DNA of 64,000 bases from positions 1,240,001 to 1,304,000 of the forward strand of contig CM114273.1 of the NCBI GenBank assembly GCA_050084515.1, given 5' to 3'. The notes beneath the pieces are model-generated. The model was not told the origin of the DNA. It ran no database searches and saw nothing but the letters and a program-made list of their open reading frames with translations. A program made the translations under genes and the position numbers. This document shows positions 12,641-23,164 of the stretch, one piece after another. The stretch's first letter is position 1; each line of letters starts with the position of its first letter. Source of the stretch: Blasia pusilla (Eukaryota > Marchantiophyta > Marchantiopsida > Blasiales).

Positions 12641-13177
12641 TGATTCCACGTGCACACTTGTGCGTGGCCTATATAGATAGTGAAGAAGAAATTTTCTTCC
12701 AGATTCTTTTGAGCCTATTTGCGTCCCTCAATAAGTTTGTACCATATAGTATTATAGTATTGAATCATGGTTTAATCCAGATCTCAAACTCAAACGTCAG
12801 GAGCCTAATCTTACAAAGGACTCTCTTGAAAATCAGGGAAATGTTAGTACTCCTAAAGCTTTAAATTGTATCTACATTGGAAAAACTTAAGTATGTGAAA
12901 TCATCATTAAAGATTTTATTATTATTTAATGAATGCTTAAATAACAAAAAAAATATGATTATAATACTTATAACGAGTGATACACTCACTATAGAGTTAT
13001 TCGATCACTAATATAGTAGTATCTATATAGTTTAGTGAGGAAAAGATATCGTTGAGGACATTCTGAAAATTTTAATTTCAAACCATATCTAACATCGCAA
13101 GCCAGTACTTATTCAGGCTTACTAGTCCTAAACGATCAGATTTGCACCTAACTACTCTATACATGATTTTAGAGCTT

Positions 13178-13428
13178 GCACCTCAATACTCACACTTGTG
13201 CACATGAGATCAGATCTCACACCTGAACACTCAAACTTTGTGCTGTTGATATCAGATATTGCACCTGAAAACCCAGACCTTTTGCAGATGCGATTAGAAC
13301 TTGCACCTGAAAACTCAGAACTTCTGCACATGCCATTGGATCTTACACCTGAAAACTCAGACCTTCTGCACATGGGATTGGATCTTGCACCTCAACACTC
13401 AGAACTTGTGCACTCCGCGAGACTTGGT
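13178..13428 (+). repeat. 42-bp minisatellite, 6 copies
   Basis: The unit starts at 13178, 13219, 13261, 13303, 13345 and 13387, with a core TGCACCTGAAAACTCAG. Since 42 is a multiple of three, one frame (13198-13464) stays open and reads as a 14-residue repeat such as LTPENSDLLHMGLD. It lies downstream of the decayed lipase copy. It has no homology that I know and is more likely a minisatellite than a gene. Confidence 0.9.
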
Positions 13429-14344
13429 GATTGGTGTGAGCCATTCGCCAATGGGTCACACTAATCACCACCTCTTGAGTACTAATCCGACCTACAAACT
13501 TCAGATCAGAGCACAAGGAGCATATCCAGGACTGAAATATCTTGTTTTTCGAAGGTCTCTTCTGCTTCCATCTCTGGATTTATCGAAAGCAGAAAGAATG
13601 AAAGCGAAAATATAGGAGAAAAATTGTTGGCCATGCAGATCCCAGACTGAAGAGATTAGTAATTCAGTTCTATTTAATTCAGGAGTGGTTCTCATGACCC
13701 TGATCCCTGTATTGATTAGGTCATCATCAAGATTACCGTCTTAACCCATACTCGTTTCCTCTTAATTCTGATATCCTCGAGTTGGAAAGTAGTATTTTTC
13801 TTGGCCAAGGATCACAACAGAAACCATGCAACTTCTACATTCTCGTAATTGAATAGCTTGAGACCGATGATTTCTTGACGATAGTCTGCATGAACTCCAC
13901 TCTTAGCATTCTCATGTCTGCAGAAAAGAATGCTTCAATCCCTCTATTGACTAGTGCTAGCCAAAGTGTGTTGACTAGCCGAGAATATATCTAACAATAG
14001 AACAGGTTCATTTTTTTCATTAAAAAATCCCTCTAGATGATGCCTTTGAGAGACGAATGTGCAGTAGTGATGCGTCTGGAGGAGTCGATATGCCACTTCG
14101 AGACATATGACTATAATAGTTCAAATATAGCTATTAAAAATTCTCATGTGTTTCCCGTATCTAGATCTAGTTTCATCGATCTTCTTTCAGGATGTAGAAA
14201 CTTGTTCACTTTCAACAAAGAGCTAAACCATAACATTAGAAACTAGGGCCATAAACAAGCGCCAAGAAGCAACAGAAGAGGAGAGATAAGAGAATGCACT
14301 AGTGCTTCAGCATCTGAGGAGTCCATCGATCTCTGGTGCATAAA

Positions 14345-14870
14345 TATGTAGATATTAACAGGTTCATAAGGTCACTACTAGAGAAGGATCGAATGGCTGA
14401 TGATATGTTCTCATTAGGCTGAGGATATGGTGTCATAAGGTGACTAGTGGACATATGGTCTCATTAGGTCACTGGTGCGGAGGACTCCAATGGTTGATGA
14501 TATGGTCTCACAAGGTCACTAGTGGAGATGGATCGAATGGCTGATGATATGGTCTCATTAGGTCGCTAGTGAAGGTGGATCGAATGGCTGAAGATATGGT
14601 CTCATATGGTCACTAGTAGAGAAGGATCGAATGGCTGATGATATGTTCTCTTTAGATCACTAGCGGAGGTGGATCCAAAGGCTGAAGATATGGTGTCATA
14701 AGGTGACTACTGGACATATGGCCTCATTAGGTCACTAATGGAGGTGGATCGAACGGCTGATGATAGTGTTTCATATGGTTGGAGGGTGGATCGAATGGCT
14801 GATGATATTGTCTCATATGGTCATTAGTGGAGGTGGATCGAATGGCTGATGATATGGTCTGGCCTAGGAT
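14345..14870 (+). repeat. 47-bp minisatellite, about 11 degenerate copies
   Basis: The core GGATCGAATGGCTGATGATA recurs at 14492, 14539, 14586 and 14633 with an exact 47-bp period, and more loosely on both sides. Each unit continues with TGGTCTCATTAGGTCACTAG. It lies about 600 bp past the 3' end of the secreted-protein gene at 15481. Confidence 0.9.
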
Positions 14871-15480
14871 ATGATATGATCTCACCGGTGGACTATTCGA
14901 ACCCAAAAAGCCAGGAGCACTCCTGATTGCGCAAAGGAGGGCTATGGATCCTTTTTGCAGTTTATAGTGGGCACTGACAAATAAATCCAAAGAAAATATG
15001 TGTTGGAAAAGGTGTACATAACCTGAAGAGAGCCTCGAGAATCCCGAGAGAAAAAGGAAAAAGTCTTTCCAAATCACTACCACGCCATAAAAAGAGTCTC
15101 TACTGCTTGGAATCTCTAGTCATTCGCATTGAAACATATATATCATCACATTTCCCTCAAGGAAATAAACTAAGAAACGTATCTCCAGATCCTCCATCTC
15201 ATCTCCTGAGAAGTGATTCTAAACGCAGACTCGACAGACAAACCCGAAAAGTGAAGTCGAATGACGAACCCCAACTCCCATTACTGCAGTTCACCTCCGA
15301 TTCGATGGACACATGCCTCAATCTGATCTGGGGCTACTCCAAGAGCTCCTTCAGGTGAACCTTGTGACAATCCCAATATCCATCCGAATTCTCGCTTCGG
15401 AATTCGCATCGTGAAGGTAGCCATCGATCCAAGAGCCCCAACTTGCTATATATGAGGCTGTGGTGGAGCGACGTGTCGAA

Positions 15481-15879
15481 TCAAACCGTCGGCGAGCAGC
15501 CCATTTTGAAATCGTCGTTCTGGGGGTACCAAACGAGATGGATACCATTACCGTCGTTTCCGGTGCAGATATCGACACTGGACTCGGCCGGAACCACAAC
15601 CGGAGACGAAAAGGGATCCAGAAATTGGCACGTCCCATCTTGATAGGTCGAAACTTCATAGCAACCAGACCTTGTCGAACCCCTTCGAAGCTGAGCCGAC
15701 ATAGCATTGGTCGATTGACAGTTGCCGAATGGCAGATCCGAAAGGACTCTCTGGGCTTGCCCAGAGCAATCTGTGCTCTTATACAGCACTAGATCGATCG
15801 CCCCAACTCGCACTCTTGACGAGACACCCAGGAGAAGAAGAATCGGCAGCGAAAACAACAAGAATCTGAGCCCACCCAT
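15481..15879 (-). CDS. Secreted six-cysteine protein, paralogue 1
   Basis: 132 residues from the ATG at 15879. The frame also opens 16 residues further up, but this start puts a clean signal peptide (FLLFSLPILLLLGV) at the N-terminus. The predicted mature chain begins near AIDLVLYKSTDCSG and has six cysteines: DCSG, GNCQ, GCYEV, GTCQ, DICTG and GCSPTV. Two segments share the pattern Y-x4-C (YKSTDC and YQDGTC), and the signature CYEVSTYQD is followed by a C-terminal LVWYP. All of these recur in the genes at 17979 and 21267. I do not recognise the family. Even cysteine number, small size and a signal peptide suggest a disulfide-stabilised apoplastic or vacuolar protein. A beta-crystallin-like fold is only a guess. 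No intron is evident. Confidence 0.85.
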   Translation of the reverse strand: MGGLRFLLFSLPILLLLGVSSRVRVGAIDLVLYKSTDCSGQAQRVLSDLPFGNCQSTNAMSAQLRRGSTRSGCYEVSTYQDGTCQFLDPFSSPVVVPAESSVDICTGNDGNGIHLVWYPQNDDFKMGCSPTV

Positions 15880-15952
15880 CTTATTCTGCTCTCCTTCGAC
15901 GTCTCGAATGGAAAACAATATACACACCGAAATAACAAATAGCGACTAATGC

Positions 15953-16015
15953 CTCTCTTCTCTTCTCTTCTCTTCTCTTCTCTCTTCTCTTCTCTTCTCT
16001 TCTCTTCTCTTCTCC
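15953..16015. repeat. (TCTTC)n microsatellite upstream of paralogue 1
   Basis: About a dozen TCTTC/CTTCT units with one interruption. On the gene's strand it is a GAAGA purine tract 75-135 bp upstream of the ATG at 15879, so it probably lies in the 5' untranslated region or core promoter. Further (CGTTT)-type units follow to about 16050. Confidence 0.9.
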
Positions 16016-16249
16016 TCCCTCTTTTCGTTTCGTATCGTTTCGTTTCGTCTCGTCTCCGAATCGATCACTCGGCTCTCACTCTCTTGAACAAATTATTCAA
16101 TCGGAGGGATTATTTATTCGGAGTAGGGCCTGGAGTTTCGAGCATGATGGAGCTTCATCTCATCGTGTGCGAGAACACGCGTTCGGGGAGTCGACCAGAT
16201 CCCAGTTCGTACTCACCGACTCGTTAGCAGCAGTCGATTCGAGCGCTAT

Positions 16250-17100
16250 TCGAAGTCATTAGTTGATCTGGTTCTGCTTGAGTCGGAATACTCGATAATA
16301 TCTCTCCAGTCTATGCGCCTCTAAGTGAGGACTTTTCAGGAGAAGTGCTCAACGGTTATGGTTTTTCCCTTCGTTTCATGAAGATTCGTATATGTAGGTG
16401 TTCTACATTCGTTCTGGATCCATGCATCATCGTGCACCGAAAGGGAAGGGGAGACATATTCGTCATCTGAGCTCCTGCATGTCTGCGTGCCTCGATTTAT
16501 CAGCATTCGGGAATCCAGAAAGATGCATCGAAGGCTAGGTCAGATCCAGTGATCGATCTAAGATCCCCATCTAGATCCATCGAAGAAAGGCATCAAGCTC
16601 CAAAACGCTTGAAAAGATCTAGGGTTCTTGGTTTCGTTTCCTTTCCTTTCTTTTATCCCAGAGAAGATTCCTGAGGTTCAAATTTTTGCAGAAGACTTTT
16701 CCTCAGAATTGCAGAATCTCCAAAACTCCATCGAATGCCACAACACTATCACGAGTTCGAGGCGTGAGGTAGATAGATGGGCAAACCCCCAAGGAAAATG
16801 CTTTTGAATCCCAAAAAATGAACAGCCAAACAACGATAAACCTTTTGGGATCAGCCAGAAACCATGGGATGACAATAGAGTATTGACTTCTTCCTTGTCA
16901 CGCTGAAGGAAACTCCTTTGCATTCGTGTTGTTATTGCAGCTCGATTTCTCAAAACAACAACTCAAAAGGAGAAACTCTCAGCTGAAGAAAAGTCTTGTT
17001 ATTCTTGCAGCAGGTCTTGTTAATCTTGCAAATCTTGAATTTTCTAAAGACGTCCAGTCCAATCGGGAGAACCCATAAAAGCTGGCTTCGAAAGTCATAA
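16250..17100. other. No gene seen
   Basis: Spacer between paralogue 1's upstream region and the 46-bp repeat array. The only long frame (16678-16953, minus) has no recognisable domain. Confidence 0.4.
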
Positions 17101-17129
17101 AAGAATTTAGTCTGATTCTACAAACAACC

Positions 17130-17790
17130 ATTGAAGGCCTTAAAAAAAAGTAAGTCCAATTCCACCAACAGGATTTTTAAAACCATTGAAAAATATCGAG
17201 TACAATTCCTCCAACCTTTTTCAAGGCCACTAAAAGATATTCAATCCAATTCCACCATCAACGTTTTCAAGGCCCCTACAAAACCTTCATTCTAATTCCA
17301 CCAACCTTCTTTTCAAAGCGAGCTTAAAAAATTCAGTCCAACTCCCCAAATAACCTTTTTATGGCCTTAAAAGACGTTCAGTCCAACTCCCCAACAATCT
17401 TTTCAAGGCCACTAAACCTTCAATCCAACTCCGCCAATAACCTTCTCAAGGCCATTATAAAAGAGTTAGTCCCATTCCCCCGACAACCTTTGATAAACAT
17501 CGACTCCAACTCCCCCACAATCCTTTTCAAGGCCACTACTCAATCCGAATTCCAACCACCCCCTTTTCAAGGCCATTAAAAACATTCAGTATGATTTCAC
17601 TGATAACCTTTTCAAGGCCTTTGAAAAACATTGAATCTAAAGGCCATTAAAAAAAATCTGCTCCAACCCCAACAACCTTTTCAAGGCCTTTGAAAAACAT
17701 TGAGTCCAACTCCCCCAACAATCCCTTCCCGAGGCCATTAAAAAACATCGAGTCCAACTCCCCAGCACAACCGTTCAGGTCGGACCGAGA
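17130..17790 (+). repeat. 46-bp minisatellite, about 14 degenerate copies
   Basis: The phrase TTTTCAAGGCCATTAAAA followed by a CAGTCCAACTCC-type segment recurs at about 44-46-bp spacing (for example 17220, 17266, 17312, 17358, 17402). The array ends about 190 bp past the stop codon of the secreted-protein gene at 17979. It shares no sequence with the arrays beside the other two paralogues. Confidence 0.9.
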
Positions 17791-17978
17791 AGAGCAGGCC
17801 TACCATCCCCATCGTAACCATCTCACAGCTACACCTTCCGATCCCAGTGGAGAAATCGACGACAGCAAACAAACGGCGGCTTCACTCCAACCAAATCTCC
17901 ACGGCGCCTGTCCACCGAAGGATTCCCTCTCCGAACCCCATTGCCACCGCTCACGAGCAACCATCATCATCATCAACA

Positions 17979-18365
17979 TCAGGTGCAATCATCCGCCTTC
18001 TTCGGAAACCACGCGACGCGGACACCTGGACTGTCCTGGCTTCCATTGCAGACTTCGGACTGGGTCGACACCACGACTTCCGGGATGAGCTTGTCCTCCA
18101 CCTGGCATTTCTCGTCTTGGTATGTGATAACTTCAAAGCATTCTATGTCCGTTGTTGTCCCCGCTTCCACGCGCACCGCGACCGCGGGGGACTTGAACAC
18201 TCGGCAGGTGGCGGCGGGTACGTTGGACTCGGATTCGATGACCGCGCCTGTGCACCCTTCGCCCCGGTAGGAAACCATGTTCACCGCCGCGACCTCCGCG
18301 CTTCGCAGCGCGAGGAGAAGTGGGAGGAGGAGGACTACTCCTACTGCTGCGCGCTGTCCGGCCAT
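17979..18365 (-). CDS. Secreted six-cysteine protein, paralogue 2
   Basis: 128 residues with a strong signal peptide (VGVVLLLPLLLALRSAEVAA). The mature part begins near AVNMVSYRGEGCTG and has six cysteines at equivalent places to paralogue 1: GCTG, ATCRV, ECFEV, EKCQV, EVCNG and a final DDCT. The conserved signature reads CFEVITYQDEKCQ and the C-terminal block GVRVAWFP. Both Y-x4-C segments (YRGEGC, YQDEKC) are kept. The gene is much more GC-rich than the surrounding DNA, so long frames open on the other strand (17847-18497, 18277-18975). These are shadows. A tandem array of about 149 bp begins immediately upstream of the start, and a TATATAG lies about 425 bp upstream. Family and function unrecognised. 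Confidence 0.87.
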   Translation of the reverse strand: MAGQRAAVGVVLLLPLLLALRSAEVAAVNMVSYRGEGCTGAVIESESNVPAATCRVFKSPAVAVRVEAGTTTDIECFEVITYQDEKCQVEDKLIPEVVVSTQSEVCNGSQDSPGVRVAWFPKKADDCT

Positions 18366-18372
18366 GGATGCT

Positions 18373-18735
18373 CGCTGGAGCGAGGTCGCGGCTTCGTTTC
18401 CTCCGCCCCGCAGTGCGCCTTTGATAGAACCGCGCGAGAGGAGAGGCGAGACGATTGGGTGCGCGCAAGCTTTGAACGACGATCTCTGGAGCTATGAAAG
18501 TGTGGATGCGAAGGAGAAATCGCTGGAGCGAGGTCGCGGCTTCTCCTCCTTCGCAGTCCGCAGTCCGCCTTTGATAGAACCGCGCGAGAGGAGAGGCGAG
18601 ACGATTCGGTGCGCGCAAGCTTTGAACGACGAACTATGGAGCTATGCAAGTGTGGATGCGGAGGAGAAATCGCTGGAGCGAGGTCGCGGCTTCGACTCCT
18701 TCGCAGTCCGCAGTCCGCCTTTGATAGAACGACGA
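18373..18735 (-). repeat. 149-bp tandem repeat upstream of paralogue 2
   Basis: The phrase CGCTGGAGCGAGGTCGCGGC begins at 18373, 18521 and 18671, giving periods of 148 and 150 bp over about 2.4 copies. The array starts 8 bp upstream of paralogue 2's ATG and ends about 50 bp short of a TATATAG element, so it is probably transcribed as 5' leader. Long open frames on both strands across it follow from its high GC content. Confidence 0.9.
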
Positions 18736-18789
18736 GCTATGGAGCTGCGAAACGAAAGGGTGGATGCGGAGAAGCCAAAAGGACTTTTC

Positions 18790-18796
18790 TATATAT
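18790..18796 (-). promoter_or_regulatory. Possible TATA box for paralogue 2
   Basis: TATATAG on the minus strand within CGATATATAGAAAA, an AT-rich island in a GC-rich region about 425 bp upstream of the ATG. If used, the leader would be about 400 nt and contain the 149-bp repeats. Supported by sequence and position only. Confidence 0.35.
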
Positions 18797-19364
18797 CGAT
18801 TTCGAGAGGAGTTGCTGCGAGCTGCTTCCGATCGGCACCGTGGGGATGCGGGGGCTGCGGGGAGGAGGATCGGATCGTGCGAGGGAGTCGGGGAGGATCG
18901 CCACTGCAGAAGCGTGCGAGAGCTCGAAGTTCTGCACTGGAGAGAGAATTGACTTCGCGCAGTCTGTTGTCATGATTTCGGACTGTTTCCCACAGTTCTT
19001 GTTGTGGAGCGTACTTTCGGATCACCGGAGCTCGAATGTGTACTCGAGCTCTCCTGAAAAGCCATGCGGTACAGGAAGTCGGACGATCTTCGTAGAAGTC
19101 CCATTATCAGATCATAGAGCGATGCTTATGGTGGATATTTCTTGGTCAACGGCACCTGAGACTTCGGAAAGAGACTAGTTTATTATTGAAATAATAAAAG
19201 TGAAGTGAGGATATTTCGTATTTCTTAGATTGATCCAAAAACATGGTGTGGCCCTATTACCAAGGCCACTGGTTTTGGCCAAAATATTTAGTATCCTCAC
19301 TTTTACAATTTAAATAATAATAGTGTCCACCACTCTCACTTGTACCGGCTGGTTTTGGCCCTAG

Positions 19365-19725
19365 TCATATTACTTAGGCTATGCTAAAACCAACTATTGG
19401 GATATTGGTGATTTTTCTTAGATTTATGCCAAAACCAACTAGCGTGGCACTCTCATTCTTTCAAAGCCAACTCGTGTGACTCTCTTAATCTTTCTTGGAC
19501 TATCAAAGCCAACAAGTGTGAACCCTAGTAATCTTTCATCGAGTGTGCCAAAACGCTATAAGTCTTTCTCAAACTAGGCCAAAACCAATTGGTGTGGTCT
19601 CTAGTAATCTTTCTTAGACTATGCCAAAACCAACTAGTGTGGCCCCATAATATTTCTTAGACTATACCAAAACCACCTAGCGTGAGTTTATGAATCTTTC
19701 TTAGATTATGTCAAAACAAGCTGGT
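19365..19725 (+). repeat. Degenerate tandem repeat of about 55-60 bp
   Basis: The phrase GCCAAAACCAACTAGTGTGG, followed by AATCTTTCTTAGACTAT, recurs about six times. Spacing varies, so this is an older array. It lies between paralogues 2 and 3. Confidence 0.75.
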
Positions 19726-20574
19726 GGTGAGGTAGTGGGAGCAGTGTAAGGAACAAGTTTCTATGAGGGAGAGCTCCAAATGGATTTGAACTCATGGGAT
19801 GGAGGTGATGAAATAAAAAAATAATATATTAGCCCCTTACTATAGTAAACAAATAGAACTACAAGGCACTATTAATTTCGTAATAAGAGAAGTTGACAAA
19901 ACAGTTTTCTTTCTTCGAGTTTTATGAATATTAATGGACTACCTACCTACCCACACCAAGAAACAATGGAAAGGGGAACTCTCCTACAAATCTCACACAC
20001 GTGATATCTAAAACTCATTTCGGTGTCATAGGAAAGGTTAGGGAGTGATAAAAACATCTAATGAATGGTGAATCAAGACAAAAAAAAAATAACGTTTTCC
20101 AAAACCTCAAGAGGGTTTCTGTGCTCATGTAGATTTTTGCTCACGTCATTCCGATTCTCGAGCTCATAATCCTTCATGCCAAACTTTGCTTCATCACCAC
20201 AATCAACCACTTAAATGCAAATATTCCCCAAACTCCAAAAGATGGCATTTGCTCACTAATAAAAGCTAACAAACTAAGTGATCTACAACAAAAGGGGCAA
20301 CGAAAAACTAGACGCATTTGCAGAGGCACTGCCCAAAACGAGTGCAGTGAGTTATATTAACATAACTGAGAGGGAAAGATGAAAACTTAGTCCACTCCTC
20401 TTATTGTTCAGCTTCTTTCTGTCTGTCTCAGGAGTGAAGCTCTCACTTGAGATCTTTACCTTATGGAGGAATTCGTGCCTTGATTCGAACAAGCTATGGA
20501 TGGCACTGATTGTAACTTGTGAGTGAGTACTTCGGGAGGAATCGGTGGCTTCATTTCTACAAACTGTCCCACTG

Positions 20575-21170
20575 ATCCCAACCTCAAGAATGCCCTTTCA
20601 AAGCAATCGGTGGCCCCAAAAGAAACTAGCTATGCAGTGATTCTTATGTCAAGAACTCCCATAAGAGGAATCCATGGCCCAATCGAAACGAGCTATGCAA
20701 TGATTCTAGTCTCAAGACCTCCACCTAAGAGGAATCCATGGCTCAATCGAAACTAGCAATGCAACGATTCGTATCTGAAGAACTCCCCTCAGAGATATTC
20801 GTGGCCAAATCGAAACTAGCTACGCAATGATTCTTATCTCAAGAACTCCCCTTATAGGAATCCATGGCTCACTCGAAACTACCTAAACAACGATTCTAGT
20901 CTGAAGAACTCCCCCGATAGGAATCCATGGCCCACTCGAAACTACCTAAACAACGATTCTAGTCTCAAGAACTCCCCTCATAGGAATCAATTCCCCGATC
21001 GAAACCAGCAACCGCAACGATTCTCATCTCAAGAACTCCCCTCAGAAGATTCCACGGCCCATTCGAAACTAGCAACCGCAACGATTCTCATCTCAAGAAC
21101 TCCCCTCAGAAGAATGCATCGCCCAATCGAAACTAGCTACCACAACGATTCTCATCCGAAGAACTCGTCG
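20575..21170 (+). repeat. 63-bp minisatellite, about 9 copies
   Basis: The phrase AAGAACTCCCCTCAGAGGAA, then a CCATGGCCCAATCGAAACTA-type segment, then CAACGATTCTCATCTC, recurs. Starts near 20651, 20714, 20778, 20841, 20903 and 20967 show a 62-64-bp period. The array ends about 95 bp beyond the stop codon of paralogue 3. Its core is unrelated to the other arrays. Confidence 0.9.
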
Positions 21171-21266
21171 ACGAAGATTCGAATCTCCCTTCCGAAACGA
21201 CCGTCGAAGTCCTCCGAAGCAATCGAAGTAAGAAGTTCAACCCCCACAACTCCTCCCATCCATCGC

Positions 21267-21644
21267 TCAGCGCTCGCAGTCGCTCTCGCTCTTCGGAAAC
21301 CAAGCGACGCGCACGCCGGAGCCCCTGTTCACGCTGCAGACGTTGAAGTCCGTCGATATCACGATCTGCGGCGCAACTTCCTCCAGCACCTGACATTGCG
21401 AATCCTGATAGGTGACGACTTCATAGCACGCAAGGTTTGTCGTGCCGCGGGTGACCTGCACTCCGATCGCGGGTGAGCCATACACTCGGCAGCTGCCGGA
21501 CGGTACATCGGTCGCGCGACTGAGGACTGCGCCGGAACAATCATCGGTCGCGTACGAAATGACGTCCACCGCGTCGACCTCCGCTGTTCTCATGTGCAGT
21601 CCGAAGACGATCGCCGCCATCGGGTGCAGAACGCCCATTGTCAC
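21267..21644 (-). CDS. Secreted six-cysteine protein, paralogue 3
   Basis: 125 residues. The six cysteines match the other two paralogues: DDCSG, GSCRV, ACYEV, SQCQV, NVCSV and a final DCER. The signature CYEVVTYQDSQCQ and the block GVRVAWFP are kept, as are both Y-x4-C segments (YATDDC, YQDSQC). It is closest to paralogue 2, sharing the segments GTT, CRV-x-x-SPA and R-[ST]-AEV-x-AV before the mature start. Its leader (MAAIVFGLHM) is less hydrophobic than the others, so secretion is less certain. Either the signal peptide is decaying or the real start is elsewhere. It is flanked by a 63-bp array on its 3' side and a 42-bp array on its 5' side. Confidence 0.82.
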   Translation of the reverse strand: MTMGVLHPMAAIVFGLHMRTAEVDAVDVISYATDDCSGAVLSRATDVPSGSCRVYGSPAIGVQVTRGTTNLACYEVVTYQDSQCQVLEEVAPQIVISTDFNVCSVNRGSGVRVAWFPKSESDCER

Positions 21645-21689
21645 CGAAGTTGCTTTCTTCGCTGCAATAGAATAGAACAGAAAGAGGAT

Positions 21690-22250
21690 TATGCTCGCAG
21701 TTCGATCGCACTATTTGGTCGGAATAGGATTATCCTCACGAGTTCGATGGCATTATTCAATCAGAATGGGATTATCCTCACGAGTTCGATGGCACTGTTT
21801 CGTCAGAAATGGATTATCCTCGCGAGTTCGACGGCACTATTTCGTCAGAATAGGATTATCCTCGCGAGTTCGATCGCATTATCTCATGGATAATCGAATT
21901 CGATCGCACTATTTCATCAGAATATGATAAGCCTCGTGCCTTCGTCGCACTATTTCGTCAGAATACGATTATCATAACGATTTCGATCGCACTATCTCGG
22001 CAGAATACGATTATCCTCACGAGTTCGATCGCACTATTTCATCAGAAAATGATTATCCTCGCGAGTTCGATCACACTATTTCATCAGAAAAAGATAATCC
22101 TCAGAAGTTCGATCTCACTATTTCATCAGAAAATAATTATCCTCGCGAGTCAGCATATGAGTATCCTCTCGATTTACATCTCACTATCTCATACAATATG
22201 ATCACGAGTTCGATGGCACTATCTCATCAGAATATGATTACCCTCACGAA
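21690..22250 (-). repeat. 42-bp minisatellite upstream of paralogue 3
   Basis: The unit AGAATAGGATTATCCTCGCG followed by AGTTCGATCGCACTATTTCG repeats with an exact 42-bp period at first (21728, 21770, 21812, 21854), then more loosely, for about 13 copies. It begins about 45 bp upstream of the ATG of paralogue 3. The 42-bp array at 13178 shares its period but not its sequence. Confidence 0.92.
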
Positions 22251-22285
22251 CGCGTTCAATACTACGACTATGTTCACTATTTCGT

Positions 22286-22306
22286 GTGTATATATATGTA
22301 TATAAT
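22286..22306 (-). promoter_or_regulatory. Possible TATA region for paralogue 3
   Basis: A run of alternating TATA (ATTATATACATATATATACAC on the minus strand, in part) lies about 650 bp upstream of the ATG, just beyond the 42-bp array. Position parallels the TATA candidate of paralogue 2. Weak evidence, since simple TA runs are common. Confidence 0.25.
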
Positions 22307-22309
22307 ACT

Positions 22310-23160
22310 AAGAGAATATTCTTAATAAATCGCATGGATGACTTTATTTTATTCTATTTTGGATTTTTTATTAATAAAATGTTTTTAACTTTATTTATTT
22401 GGGTTTTTTATTTAGTTTTTGAGTCGTTTGTAGTGTTGGGAACAGTCGGAGATGATTATGAAAGAATCTTCGCTAATTTCGAAATTAGAATTAACGCTTC
22501 TAAGCTCAATCAAAGAGAAATTTACATCCTCTTATATTTGGCTAGTGTTTGAAACTTTGGGCTTACTATACTTCTTACATGACAATTAATTTCTAGATAA
22601 TTCATGCGATGGATATGTCTTTTGTAAATAACTCTACTACGCTTTTCTTCTAAAACCACTTACGATGAAAAAAGAATTCATTCCATGAAAATAGCTCTCC
22701 AATCTTTTTGGGATATTTTTTTTAAGTCGGGTGTAAAGCAAGAGGAATACAATAATGTTTTATGATCACATACTTAATGTAATCCACATATTCCACCATT
22801 TCTAGAGCTATCCAGGAAATTTAATCTTTAATACTATAAATACCCACTCTTTTTTCAACCCCAAAACACCAACCGAAGGGGTAGCTACAGCTACCCATCG
22901 GAGCAGCTCTATGGGCCTTCAATCTTGAGGTTATTTGCAATATTATGTGGTTGGAAAACAATACGAGTCCCCATGTGCTCAAGAATTACATTCATTCATT
23001 CTCTGCGCAACAAGAATCGTCCCTCCATTGATTCTTCCACCATGCCCACGAATTTGCAGCTCAAGTGAAGTCTCTCTCTCCAGACTTGTTCCTACCCCTG
23101 CAGTCGTCATGGACCCAATTCTACCACTACACCTCATGCATGTGTGCGCCATGATGGGGA
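22310..23160. other. No gene seen
   Basis: AT-rich spacer. The frame 22286-22552 encodes a hydrophobic Phe/Leu-rich peptide typical of T-rich DNA, with no recognisable domain. Confidence 0.4.
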
Positions 23161-23164
23161 ATCC

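Larger units (their letters stand above)
9210..13140 (+). repeat. Segmental tandem duplication, unit about 2.26 kb
   Basis: Two adjacent copies of about 1.7 kb share the same order: an upstream phrase (GATGTAAT-CATTTGAGCATTA near 9298 and 11541), the lipase-like coding region, and a 3' flank (GACCACTAATATGGTAGTAT at 10741 and its counterpart at 13003). The offset is close to 2260 bp throughout. The first copy is intact and the second decayed, which is typical of an old local duplication. Confidence 0.85.

Noticed and set aside
13198-13464. 88-residue frame of 14-residue repeats (LTPENSDLLHMGLD)
   Set aside because: The 42-bp unit is a multiple of three, so an open frame follows from the repeat. 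The opposite strand is open as well, and no promoter or homologue is evident.
15460-15792. Plus-strand 110-residue frame opposite paralogue 1
   Set aside because: It is a shadow of the minus-strand gene, whose signal peptide and cysteine pattern are shared with two paralogues.
17847-19178. Long plus-strand frames (216, 232 and 189 residues) over paralogue 2 and the 149-bp repeats
   Set aside because: They lie opposite the minus-strand gene or over the GC-rich repeat, and they repeat Arg/Glu/Ser-rich phrases every 149 bp. They have no domain and no signal peptide.
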